A stretch of DNA of 64,000 bases, taken from Haladaptatus sp. QDMS2. GTDB taxonomy: Archaea > Halobacteriota > Halobacteria > Halobacteriales > Halococcaceae. The stretch's first letter is position 1, and each line of letters opens with the position of its first letter. A model generated the notes under the pieces. That model was not told the DNA's origin and searched no databases. It was given only the letters and a program-made list of their open reading frames with translations. Of this stretch, positions 1 through 7,686 are shown piece by piece. The stretch spans positions 186,001 to 250,000 of the forward strand of contig NZ_CP119792.1 in NCBI RefSeq assembly GCF_029338295.1, read 5' to 3'. The position numbers and the translations under genes were made by a program.

Positions 1-1
1 G

Positions 2-733
2 TGTTCCTGCGGATTTACTGCGGGCGACGGGTCGTACCTCCGGGGTATGCTCTCGCCGGAAGGCGGCCACGTCAACCCCGAAGAAGTCGCCTTCGCCATT
101 CTCGAACCCATTCAGGGCGTCGGTGGCTATCGCTTCCCCAACGAGGCGTTCATGCAAGAAGTGGGCGACGTGTGTGACACCCACGACATCCCACTCGTGG
201 TCGACGAAATCCAGTCCGGCGTTGGCCGCACCGGCGAGATGTGGGCGGCAGACCACTACCCAATCGAACCGGACATCATCTCCGCGGCGAAGGGGCTTCG
301 CGTCGGCGCGACCATCTCTCGCACGGACATCTTCCCAGAGGAAAAGAACCGATTGGGGTCCACGTTCGGCGGCGGCGACCTCCTCGCGTCGATGCAAGGA
401 GCACTGACGCTCGACGCTATCGAGGAACACGACTTGCTCGACAACGCCGTCGCACGCGGGACGCAAGCACAGGAATTCATTCGGGACGCGGCTCCCGAGT
501 ACGTCGAAGACGTGCGCGGCAAGGGGCTCATGCTCGCAGTCGAGTTCGACTCGCCCGCCCGCCGCGATGCCGTCGTCGAAGCCGCCCTCGAATGCGGCCT
601 GTTGACCCTCGGCTGTGGCAAGAAGACCATCCGCCTGCTCCCACCGCTCGACGTGACCGAGCGCGAAATCGAACTGGGAATCGGCATCTTCTGTGACGCA
701 ATCGACGCGGTTTCGAACGCCGTGCCGGCGTAG
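2..733 (+). CDS. Class-III PLP aminotransferase, C-terminal part (5' truncated by window)
   Basis: The frame is open from base 2, before the first ATG at 47, so the gene begins outside the window and only about the last 243 residues are seen. The fold-type I PLP signature is present: VDEIQSGVGRTG, then a lysine in AAKGL that should form the Schiff base. The STFGGGDLLAS segment is typical of GabT/ArgD/EctB-type enzymes, which move an amino group from an omega-amine to a 2-oxoacid in the cytoplasm. It converges on the threonine-dehydratase-like gene, with 15 bp between the stop codons. Because an ectoine-hydrolase gene lies about 4 kb away, it may be the diaminobutyrate transaminase (DoeD role). 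4-Aminobutyrate or acetylornithine aminotransferase are equally possible. Confidence 0.85.
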   Translation, partial: CSCGFTAGDGSYLRGMLSPEGGHVNPEEVAFAILEPIQGVGGYRFPNEAFMQEVGDVCDTHDIPLVVDEIQSGVGRTGEMWAADHYPIEPDIISAAKGLRVGATISRTDIFPEEKNRLGSTFGGGDLLASMQGALTLDAIEEHDLLDNAVARGTQAQEFIRDAAPEYVEDVRGKGLMLAVEFDSPARRDAVVEAALECGLLTLGCGKKTIRLLPPLDVTEREIELGIGIFCDAIDAVSNAVPA

Positions 734-748
734 ACGGCCAGTTCAGCG

Positions 749-2017
749 CTACTTCTGTTCTACATTCGACGACTGAACTCGGACGTTCGTCCCCTCGTTG
801 AGCGCGTCTAACACGCCGGCGAGGTGTACTGGGGAACTCCCCGCGATGCCCACCTCGACGGGCGTTCGATTCGGTGGGTCGGCGGCAGTTCGCTCGACTC
901 GTTCTAATTCGACCAGTTCAGCACCTTCGTCGGCTATCGTTTCTGTGAGCGGCCCGAGACTGGTCGGCCACCCGTCGACCAGGAGTCGAGCAGTGGCGTA
1001 TCTGCCCCTCGCTTCGAGGCCGACGCGCGTCAGTGCTGCGTGGTCGGTGAGATTGACGTTCCCGCCGGAGACCACAGCGACGACCTGTTCGCCCGCGACG
1101 TCCACCGCACCGGAGAGGAGCGCGGCGACGGGTGCTGCACCCGCGGGTTCGACCACTGTCTTCGCCCGTTCTGCGAGCAGTGTCGTCGCCGCTGCGAGGT
1201 CGGTGTCGCTCACCGAGACCACGTCGTCGACTCGCTCGCGGATGACGGCGAACGTTCGGTCGAGGAGCCGGGCGTCGGCGATGCCCTCGGCCACCGTGTC
1301 GATGTCGTCGAGGCGATGGATCTCGTCCGCTTCGAGCGACGGTTTTGCGTGGGCCGCCCCCGCTGGTTGGACGCCGATAACCCGGACTGAGGGGTCGTAC
1401 GCCTCAAGTGCAGTGGCGATGCCGGAGATGAGCCCGCCGCCGCCGATAGAGACGAGGACGGTGTCCACGTTGGGACACTGTTCGGCCAGTTCGAAGCCGA
1501 CCGTTCCCTGGCCGGCGATGATGGCTTCGTCGTCGAACGGGTGGACGAACTCGGCCCCTCGTTCGTCAGTGAGGTCAAGTGCTCGCTCGTAGGAATCTTC
1601 GTAGATGTCGCCCTCGACGATGACCTCCGCGCCGTAGCCACGGGTTGCCTCGATTTTTACGGCGGGGGTGATTTCGGGGACGACGATGGTCGAATCCACG
1701 TCGAGCAGCTGCCCCGCGAGTGCGACTCCTTGAGCGTGATTTCCCGCGCTCGCGGCAACGACGCCGTTGTCCGCGGTTTCCGTGTCCAATTGCGAGAGTT
1801 TGTTGTACGCGCCTCGAATCTTGAACGAGCCGGTTCGCTGCATATTTTCGAGTTTGAGGTGGACGCCTGCCGCGTCGCACTCGGTGGCGAGGGTCGTAGA
1901 AGAATCGAGGGGCGTTCGGTGGACGACCGATTCGAGGCGGTCACGGGCGGTACGGATGTCGGCTGCGGTCACGATTGCGGACGCGTCTTTCACCGAATCA
2001 CGTGAGTCGGAATTCAC
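749..2017 (-). CDS. ilvA: Threonine ammonia-lyase-like PLP enzyme with C-terminal ACT-like domain
   Basis: A protein of 422 aa in the serine/threonine dehydratase family (threonine to 2-oxobutyrate plus ammonia). The PLP lysine is K66 in SFKIRGAY, and the phosphate loop SIGGGGLISG follows near residue 190. Residues from about 340 to the end look like a regulatory ACT domain, as in catabolic or biosynthetic TdcB/IlvA enzymes of about 400 aa. The start is a GTG that overlaps the TGA of the upstream M20 gene by one codon (GTGA), so the two are translationally coupled. Ectoine-utilisation operons of proteobacteria carry a dehydratase of this family (EutB), so an ectoine role is possible. EutB is usually shorter and has no ACT domain, so ordinary threonine dehydratase remains the default. 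Confidence 0.88.
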   Translation of the reverse strand: MNSDSRDSVKDASAIVTAADIRTARDRLESVVHRTPLDSSTTLATECDAAGVHLKLENMQRTGSFKIRGAYNKLSQLDTETADNGVVAASAGNHAQGVALAGQLLDVDSTIVVPEITPAVKIEATRGYGAEVIVEGDIYEDSYERALDLTDERGAEFVHPFDDEAIIAGQGTVGFELAEQCPNVDTVLVSIGGGGLISGIATALEAYDPSVRVIGVQPAGAAHAKPSLEADEIHRLDDIDTVAEGIADARLLDRTFAVIRERVDDVVSVSDTDLAAATTLLAERAKTVVEPAGAAPVAALLSGAVDVAGEQVVAVVSGGNVNLTDHAALTRVGLEARGRYATARLLVDGWPTSLGPLTETIADEGAELVELERVERTAADPPNRTPVEVGIAGSSPVHLAGVLDALNEGTNVRVQSSNVEQK

Positions 2018-3294
2018 GTGCCACCCTCCGCGACTCGGAGAATCGACTCAACCAGCACGTCCACGCCGTGTTCGAGACTTCGCTCGTCTACGTCGAACGT
2101 TGGCGTGTGGTGACTCGTGGGGTGGTCGGTTCCGACGATAAGGTACGTTGCGAGGCCTCCCTCCTCTTGGACACGGTCCATCAGGAACGTCGCGTCTTCG
2201 CTCGCGCCGAAGTCGGCCGAGTCGAGGACGGTATCGATGCCGCTCGTCTCACGGCCAACGTCGGCAACGGCGCCCGCGAGTTCGGGGTCGCTGTCGGCGC
2301 GCGGACTCTTGCTCACGACCTCGACGTCGGCCCGGCAGTCGTGCATCTCGGCCGCGGTTTCGAACGTGCTCTCCATGCGCGAAAAGGCGTACTCCATCAG
2401 GTCGGTCGTCTCCCCCCGAGCTTCGGCGACTGCCGTGACTTCCTCTGCGATGACGTTGCTCGCGGTGCCGCCTTCGACCCGTCCAACGTTGACCCTCGTC
2501 ATTCCGTCTGCGTGGCGAGGAATCGCGTAGGTGTTCTCGATGGCCGTGCCGAGCGCCTGAATCGCGTTCGCTCCCTCGTTCGGAGCCTTCCCCGCGTGCG
2601 CGGAGGTTCCTTCGATGGTCACGTCTACGTGGCACATCGCGAGTGGGCGCTCGATACCAGCGACCAGTTCGCCCGTCGGGTGGTCGAGGCCGATGTGGAC
2701 GGCGAAGAAGTAGTCGATACCGGCCGCGTACTCGCTTTCTGCCATCGGGTAGCCACCGCCGGATACCTCCTCTGCGGGCTGGAAGAAGACGACGAGCGTG
2801 CCCGCAAAATCACTCGTTTTGATGGCCTCGATGGTCGCCAGTCCCCACGTCATGTGGGAGTCGTGGCCGCAGGCGTGCATCGTGTTCTCCGTCTCCGAAC
2901 CAAAACCCTCGCTCTGTGGTCGATGGTCTTTCTCGGCCGATTCCTCGATGTAGAGACCGTCGATGTCCACGCGGAGACCGACAGTCGGCCCCTCGCCGCG
3001 TTCGAGGACGGCGACGACACCGGTATTGCCGCCTTCGAGTTTCGAGAGCACGTCGGGGTCGGCCCCACGTTCACGCGCCCGTTCGAACCACTCCGTGAGC
3101 GTGTCATCGTCCGGAACCGCCATCCGGTCGTTCGGGTCGTAGGCGTCTGGACCGATTGCGAGGTCCGTGACACCGATGTCCCGCAGTTCGGAGACGAGCG
3201 TGGCCGTAGTGGCAAACTCACACCAGGCTGGTTCAGGGTAGCGATGAAAGGCGCGTCGGCGCTCGGTTAGCCGACCGTCGGTACGGGTTCCCAT
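2014..3294 (-). CDS. M20-family amidohydrolase, AbgA-like
   Basis: A protein of 426 aa starting at ATG 3294; the open frame reaches further upstream, but the extra residues are not haloarchaeal in composition. M20D metal-site residues are visible: C142 and H144 in HACGHD, E175-E176 in FQPAEE, and H200. The N-terminal HRYPEPAWCEF and the spacer before the metal site match p-aminobenzoyl-glutamate hydrolase subunit A (AbgA) better than ordinary aminoacylases. It hydrolyses an N-acyl amino acid in the cytoplasm. It heads a two-gene transcript with the dehydratase gene. Beside a DoeA-type gene, an attractive role (inference) is removing acetate from N-acetyl-2,4-diaminobutyrate, in place of the AstE-like DoeB. 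Confidence 0.85.
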   Translation of the reverse strand: MGTRTDGRLTERRRAFHRYPEPAWCEFATTATLVSELRDIGVTDLAIGPDAYDPNDRMAVPDDDTLTEWFERARERGADPDVLSKLEGGNTGVVAVLERGEGPTVGLRVDIDGLYIEESAEKDHRPQSEGFGSETENTMHACGHDSHMTWGLATIEAIKTSDFAGTLVVFFQPAEEVSGGGYPMAESEYAAGIDYFFAVHIGLDHPTGELVAGIERPLAMCHVDVTIEGTSAHAGKAPNEGANAIQALGTAIENTYAIPRHADGMTRVNVGRVEGGTASNVIAEEVTAVAEARGETTDLMEYAFSRMESTFETAAEMHDCRADVEVVSKSPRADSDPELAGAVADVGRETSGIDTVLDSADFGASEDATFLMDRVQEEGGLATYLIVGTDHPTSHHTPTFDVDERSLEHGVDVLVESILRVAEGGT

Positions 3295-3410
3295 GTCCGA
3301 GCCTAACACGGGCGACCCACTTAACAGTACACAATTATCGTTGACAGCGAACACACAAAAGGCATAAGAGGAGGGTTCACAATCGTACTGGTACGCACAC
3401 GACCGTTTCC

Positions 3411-4373
3411 ATGACCACACAGCCAGATATCGTCGTTCTCCGCGAAGGAACGGAAGGACTCTCGATGGAATCGTACGCCGAGAAATTGCGCGAGCGACTG
3501 CCGAACCAGACTGTTGCGCTCGCTCGCACGCCGAAAGAGGAGCGAGAACTCGTCGCCGACGCTCGCATCGTGACGGGCATCACGATCGACGAGGACCTCC
3601 TCTCGAACGCAAATCGGCTCTCGCTGTTCGCCTGCACGTTCGCCGGAACCGACCACGTTCCGATGGACGCGCTCGAGGACCACGGCGTCGCGGTCACGAA
3701 CGCAGGCGGCATCCACGCCCCCGGCATCGCAGAGCAGGCGCTCGGCAACATGCTCGTGTTCACCCGCCGCCTCCACGAGGGGTGGCGACAGAAACAGCGC
3801 GCCGAGTGGCGCCACTTCCAGTCGGGCGAGCTCACCGGGAGTACAGTTACTGTTATCGGCCTCGGGTCCATCGGTCAGACGCTCGTGAAGCGACTCGACG
3901 GCTTCGACGTTACCACCATCGGCGTCCGCTACACCCCCGAAAAGGGCGGCCCCACTGACGAGGTCGTTGGCTTCGAAGAAGACGCTATCCACGACGCACT
4001 GGCGCGAAGTGACTACGTGGTCGTCGCCTGCCCGCTCAACGACCTGACGCAGGGACTCATCGGTGCAGACGAGTTTGCGACGATGCCACCCCACGCCGTC
4101 CTCGTGAACACCGCCCGCGGCCCAATCGTGGACACGGACGCGCTCGTCTCGGCACTGCGCTCGAACAAGATTCGTGGCGCGGCCCTCGACGTGACCGACC
4201 CCGAACCCCTGCCGGCTGACCACCCGCTCTGGACGCTCGAAAACTGTCTCATCACGCCACACACGGGCGGTCACACGCCGAAACACTGGGACCGACTCGC
4301 CGACATCGTCGCCGAAAACGTCGCGCGACTCGAAGCCGGCGAAGAGCTCGAAAATCAGGTACAAGCGCCGTAG
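3411..4373 (+). CDS. D-2-hydroxyacid dehydrogenase (NAD-binding, GhrA-like)
   Basis: A protein of 320 aa. It has the Rossmann motif GLGSIG at 150-155 and the catalytic triad R236 (NTARGPI), E265 (DPEPLP) and H284 (TPHTGGH) of D-isomer 2-hydroxyacid dehydrogenases, which interconvert 2-oxoacids and D-2-hydroxyacids. A TATA-like AAGGCATAAG lies about 45 nt upstream. It sits between two genes on the opposite strand, so it is probably transcribed alone. It is a close paralogue of the gene at 48673-49647, with nearly the same length and shared RYTPEKGGPTDEV and DVTDPEPLP blocks, so both probably act on related substrates. The substrate cannot be read from sequence. Confidence 0.9.
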   Translation: MTTQPDIVVLREGTEGLSMESYAEKLRERLPNQTVALARTPKEERELVADARIVTGITIDEDLLSNANRLSLFACTFAGTDHVPMDALEDHGVAVTNAGGIHAPGIAEQALGNMLVFTRRLHEGWRQKQRAEWRHFQSGELTGSTVTVIGLGSIGQTLVKRLDGFDVTTIGVRYTPEKGGPTDEVVGFEEDAIHDALARSDYVVVACPLNDLTQGLIGADEFATMPPHAVLVNTARGPIVDTDALVSALRSNKIRGAALDVTDPEPLPADHPLWTLENCLITPHTGGHTPKHWDRLADIVAENVARLEAGEELENQVQAP

Positions 4374-4391
4374 AAGCGGGAATCTAAGCGA

Positions 4392-5570
4392 CTACGTGCT
4401 GAACAGCTTTCGTGGGAAGTCCGCCAGTGGTTCTGCGCCGTTCGCAGTCACGCGGAACGTCTCGCTCAGTTCCACGCCGAAGTCGTCGAACCAGAGGCCG
4501 GGAATGGTGTGGAACGTCATGTTTTCTTCCAGAACCGTCTCGTCGCCCGGGCGCAGACTGGCCGTGTGCTCGCCCCAGTCCGGCGGGTAGCCAAGACCCA
4601 TCGAGTAGCCAATGCGATCTTTCTTCTCGATGTCGTACTTCGCAATCGTGTCGCGCCAGGCTTTTTCGACCGACTCGCAGGTGACGCCGGGTTCGACGGC
4701 GTCGAGTGCGGCCTGAATTCCCTCGACGACGATTTCTGCGCGGTCTTGCATCTCTTCGGGTGGCTCTCCCACGTAGGTCGTCCGAGCGAGCGGCGAGTGA
4801 TAGCGGTTGCGACACCCCGAGAGTTCGATGATGACCGGGTCGCCGTTCTCGAACCGGCGGTCGGTCCAGGTCAGGTGTGGCGTGCCGGTGTGGTCGCCGG
4901 AGGGCATGAGCGGGACGATAGACGGATAGTCACCGCCGTAGTCCTCGGTGCCCTCGATGAGCGCGTTGTAGATGGCTTTTGCCGGTTTGTACTCGGGAAC
5001 GCCCTCGTCGATGGCGTCGAGACCTGCCTGCATCGCGTTTTCCGAGATGCGTGCGGCCTCGCGCATGTAATCGAGTTCCGCCTCGGATTTCTTTATGCGA
5101 ACCCAGTTGACGAGGAGCGTCGTGTCTTCGAACTCTGCCTCGGGGATGTTATCCTTGAGACGCGTGTAGGACTTCGCCGTGAAGTAGTAGGCGTCCATTT
5201 CGAGCCCGATGCGGCCGTCGTCTACGCCCAGTTCTTCGAGAACTGCGGCGACGAAATCCATCGGGTGGAGGTCGACTGGCGACTGAACGTGGTCGTCGCT
5301 GTAGGGGAGGATGCTCTCCTCGCTGAGCTGGGTCGTCGCCCGTGCGCCGTTTGCGTCCATGTCGCGGCCCACCCAGACGGGTTCCTCGCGGTGTCGCGTG
5401 ATGATGACCGCCTGATGGACGTAGAAGGACCAGCCGTCGTATCCCGTGAGGTAGTTCATGTTTGCGGGGTCGCTTACGACCAGCGCGTCGAGACCCTCCT
5501 CGGCCATCCGCGATTTCGTCCGTTCGATTCGTCGCTCGTACTCGCTGGGTTCGAAAACAGCCCGTGACAT
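4392..5570 (-). CDS. doeA: Ectoine hydrolase-like M24 family protein (DoeA/EutD type)
   Basis: A protein of 392 aa with the M24 pita-bread fold. Several blocks match what I recall of DoeA/EutD: LTGYDGWSFYVHQ (41-53), GGDYPSIVPLMPSG (212-225), PHLTW (231-235), GYPPDWGE (327-334) and SLRPGD. The metal-binding aspartates of true aminopeptidases are replaced (IELSGCRNRYHSPLART, 248-264), as in creatinase and DoeA, so a metal-independent ring hydrolysis is expected. Known DoeA opens ectoine to N-acetyl-2,4-diaminobutyrate. Two other amino-acid enzymes and an aminotransferase lie within 5 kb. It could instead be a haloarchaeal Xaa-Pro-peptidase-like protein of unknown substrate, but the conserved blocks favour DoeA. 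Confidence 0.78.
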   Translation of the reverse strand: MSRAVFEPSEYERRIERTKSRMAEEGLDALVVSDPANMNYLTGYDGWSFYVHQAVIITRHREEPVWVGRDMDANGARATTQLSEESILPYSDDHVQSPVDLHPMDFVAAVLEELGVDDGRIGLEMDAYYFTAKSYTRLKDNIPEAEFEDTTLLVNWVRIKKSEAELDYMREAARISENAMQAGLDAIDEGVPEYKPAKAIYNALIEGTEDYGGDYPSIVPLMPSGDHTGTPHLTWTDRRFENGDPVIIELSGCRNRYHSPLARTTYVGEPPEEMQDRAEIVVEGIQAALDAVEPGVTCESVEKAWRDTIAKYDIEKKDRIGYSMGLGYPPDWGEHTASLRPGDETVLEENMTFHTIPGLWFDDFGVELSETFRVTANGAEPLADFPRKLFST

Positions 5571-5693
5571 GTGAGTGTATCACACAAAGATTCGGCCAGC
5601 CACTGTAAAAGTTTTTTGTGTACGTTAGAAACAGATAGTGTATATTTCGAGTGGCGGAGCAACTGACTTGCAGACTGGACGACAAGTATCCGC

Positions 5694-6332
5694 ATGGCCG
5701 AGCAAACTCTCGTGACGGCGGCGATAGGGCAGGCGCGCGCACCGCCAGACAAGGTGCGTCTCCAGATTTCGGCGAAAGCCGAAGACCCAGATGTGGGTGA
5801 AGCACGAAGAAAAGTCGCGAGACAGGCGACCCACTTGCGAGAAACACTCGTTGCGAAAGGCGTATCGAAAGACCGCATTCGAACGATTCGGTTCCACGTC
5901 GGAGAGCGACCACCGTATCAGCCACGCGAAGAAGCGACCGACGACCAGCCGTACTGGGCCGAAGAAGTCATCGAGGTCGCTGTCCACGACATAGACCACC
6001 TCGACGACGTGCTCACGAGCGCAGTGGAGGGCGTGGGCGTGGAGGTGAACGACGTGACATTCACCTTCCGAACCGAAACGCAGCGAGAACTGGAACGAAA
6101 AGCACTCGAAGACGCGGTTCGGACTGCGCGGAAGAAGGCTCAAGCGGCAGCAGCAACAGAGCAACTGGTCGTCGAACGCGTCCGGTCTATCGTCACAGAC
6201 GATACATCGCGTCCACAGCCAGTTTCCATGGACCTCCGCACGGCGAGAGGCCAAGAATCTGGGAGCGTCGAGAGCGGCCCAATCGAGATTTACGCCCGCG
6301 TCGAAGTAGAGTACGAGATTGGACCGGCCTGA
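5694..6332 (+). CDS. SIMPL domain protein (DUF541)
   Basis: A protein of 212 aa. The N-terminal VTAAIGQARAPPDKVRLQI and the repeated alpha/beta segments, ending in EIYARVEVEYEI, fit the SIMPL/DUF541 family (BP26 and YggE relatives). Usual family members are exported; here there is no signal peptide or membrane segment, so it appears cytoplasmic. The middle (about residues 110-160) is rich in charged helix and alanine. The family's biochemical role is not settled. It converges with the Nudix gene. Confidence 0.75.
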   Translation: MAEQTLVTAAIGQARAPPDKVRLQISAKAEDPDVGEARRKVARQATHLRETLVAKGVSKDRIRTIRFHVGERPPYQPREEATDDQPYWAEEVIEVAVHDIDHLDDVLTSAVEGVGVEVNDVTFTFRTETQRELERKALEDAVRTARKKAQAAAATEQLVVERVRSIVTDDTSRPQPVSMDLRTARGQESGSVESGPIEIYARVEVEYEIGPA

Positions 6333-6354
6333 GACAGTAGCAAATCTGGCCAAT

Positions 6355-6415
6355 CGACCCAAACTGTCCAAACAAGGAAAACCATCCAAACCTTCCAACC
6401 CATCCCAACAGGTGG
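6355..6415. other. G-depleted, C/A-rich strand-asymmetric strip
   Basis: Between the convergent SIMPL and Nudix genes the plus strand is a run of CCAAA, CCATCC and CCTTCC units almost without G. The minus strand therefore carries at least seven GG or GGG runs in about 60 nt. It lies exactly where both transcripts should end, so it may act in termination. No known element was recognised. Confidence 0.4.
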
Positions 6416-6424
6416 GGAAATCGA

Positions 6425-6850
6425 CTACTCCAAGAGGTCTACGTAGTCGTCGAGTGAGAGCGCAAACTCGTCGGACGACGGCAATTTCACCCACGAAAAC
6501 TCGAACGCACATCCCTGCTCCTCGCCCTCGCCGGTAACGGTATGCGTCCAACTGTCGCGCGGTTCGTGGATCGTCGCGTGGAAGAAGTGACGAATGTACT
6601 TTCGTGGCGGCGAGAACCGGCGGGTCCACACGTCGGTCGCGAGGTGCCGGGTTCCATTGACGGCCCCGAGACCGGTTTCTTCAGCAATCTCGCGCAATAC
6701 CGCACTCTGGGGTTCTTCGCCCGGTTCGATGGTTCCCTTCGGAATCTGGAATCCCTCGTGTCCCGGCCCCTTGAACACGAGCAGCTCACCATCACCCCGC
6801 GTGATGTAGGCACACACTTTCTGGACGTAAGCTGGACGTTGAACACTCAT
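6425..6850 (-). CDS. Nudix hydrolase
   Basis: A protein of 141 aa with a complete Nudix box, G-TIEPG-E-(7)-REIAEETGL, at about residues 38-60, so it should hydrolyse a nucleoside diphosphate linked to another group with Mg2+. The C-terminal half (SWVKLPSSDEF, SLDDYVDLL) closes the fold. It resembles the small diadenosine-polyphosphate or NTP-cleaning types, but the substrate cannot be assigned. It stands alone between a convergent neighbour and an AT-rich upstream spacer of 255 bp. Confidence 0.9.
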   Translation of the reverse strand: MSVQRPAYVQKVCAYITRGDGELLVFKGPGHEGFQIPKGTIEPGEEPQSAVLREIAEETGLGAVNGTRHLATDVWTRRFSPPRKYIRHFFHATIHEPRDSWTHTVTGEGEEQGCAFEFSWVKLPSSDEFALSLDDYVDLLE

Positions 6851-7105
6851 AGTGAATATTCATCCACAGTTTCCCGTAAAAAGGTTCCCTGAAAGGGTCA
6901 CTGAAGGATATTAAGAATACAAATATCTATTTCCACGAGTGTCATCGCGCATCTCAATAGACATCCCGACCGGTAGGGAGACAACCCCTGTGAAAGGAGT
7001 TGCTATTACAACATTATTAAGAGGCAGTCACGAGAGTGTCCCATCATCGACGGCCCGCCGCCGGTCTCCCCCGCGCCGACCGGCCGTGGCGTCTTACATC
7101 CACTC

Positions 7106-7531
7106 ATGGCTCAATCGAACGACGCCCCGACGAACGAATCGACTGAGACCGTCTATAAAGACTACATCCTCGACGTGCAAATTCTCGAACGCCAGGGAAC
7201 CGGTGGCGACACCGAATATTGCTTCGACGCGCCGGGACACAAGGAGATGGTGTTCGCCAAACCGGACCTCGCGACGCTGTACGCCGACATTTACTTCGAC
7301 GTAAACGGCTTCGAGGAGGCAGGAACTGGCGAACGCGGCGTGCCACCAGAGATTATTCAAGCGGGTCGTGACACCCTCGCTGCGTACTTCCTCACCCAAC
7401 CGTACGCAGACGTGAACTGGGTCGCGTCGTTTTACGGGAAGAAGCCCACCAAAATCGAGCGGTACGTCGCCGCCGTCAGAAACCGTGCCGAGGAGATTCG
7501 CGAAGGGGCCGCGAACCTCGGCATGGAGTAA
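7106..7531 (+). CDS. Small haloarchaeal protein of unknown function
   Basis: A protein of 141 aa, very acidic and without signal or membrane segments. Residues 15-60 (YKDYILDVQILERQG, YCFDAPGHKEMVFAKPD) look like a compact beta domain. The second half is helical (PPEIIQAGRDTLAAYFLTQPYADVNW). I do not recognise a family. The coding character is good: no rare stops in frame, strong GC3 and acidic composition. The upstream region 6860-7030 is AT-rich and contains a TTATTAAGAGG TATA-like element about 90 nt before the start. Confidence 0.7.
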   Translation: MAQSNDAPTNESTETVYKDYILDVQILERQGTGGDTEYCFDAPGHKEMVFAKPDLATLYADIYFDVNGFEEAGTGERGVPPEIIQAGRDTLAAYFLTQPYADVNWVASFYGKKPTKIERYVAAVRNRAEEIREGAANLGME

Positions 7532-7592
7532 GCACGAATCTCTCCCGTCACTCGTCAGTGGAAGCGATACTGACCGGCACAGCCGACGACTC

Positions 7593-7633
7593 GATATATA
7601 GTGCTCCGAGAACCCCCATCGATACTATATATC
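7593..7633. promoter_or_regulatory. Perfect 10-bp inverted repeat upstream of phosphatase gene
   Basis: GATATATAGT at 7593-7602 is repeated in inverse orientation as ACTATATATC at 7624-7633, with a 21-bp spacer, ending about 50 nt before the PhoX-type start. Half-sites about three helical turns apart suggest a dimeric or tetrameric regulator. The arms also contain TATA-like sequence, so binding would interfere with or position the basal machinery. Confidence 0.5.
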
Positions 7634-7686
7634 TACATTGATTAAATATAAATTTACATGGGGGCCATGTGAATTGTCTCACTTGC

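Noticed and set aside
2014-3420. Longer N-terminus for the M20 protein
   Set aside because: The 42 extra residues are Cys-rich and hydrophobic without a signal pattern and run into the promoter of 3411; ATG 3294 fits the family.
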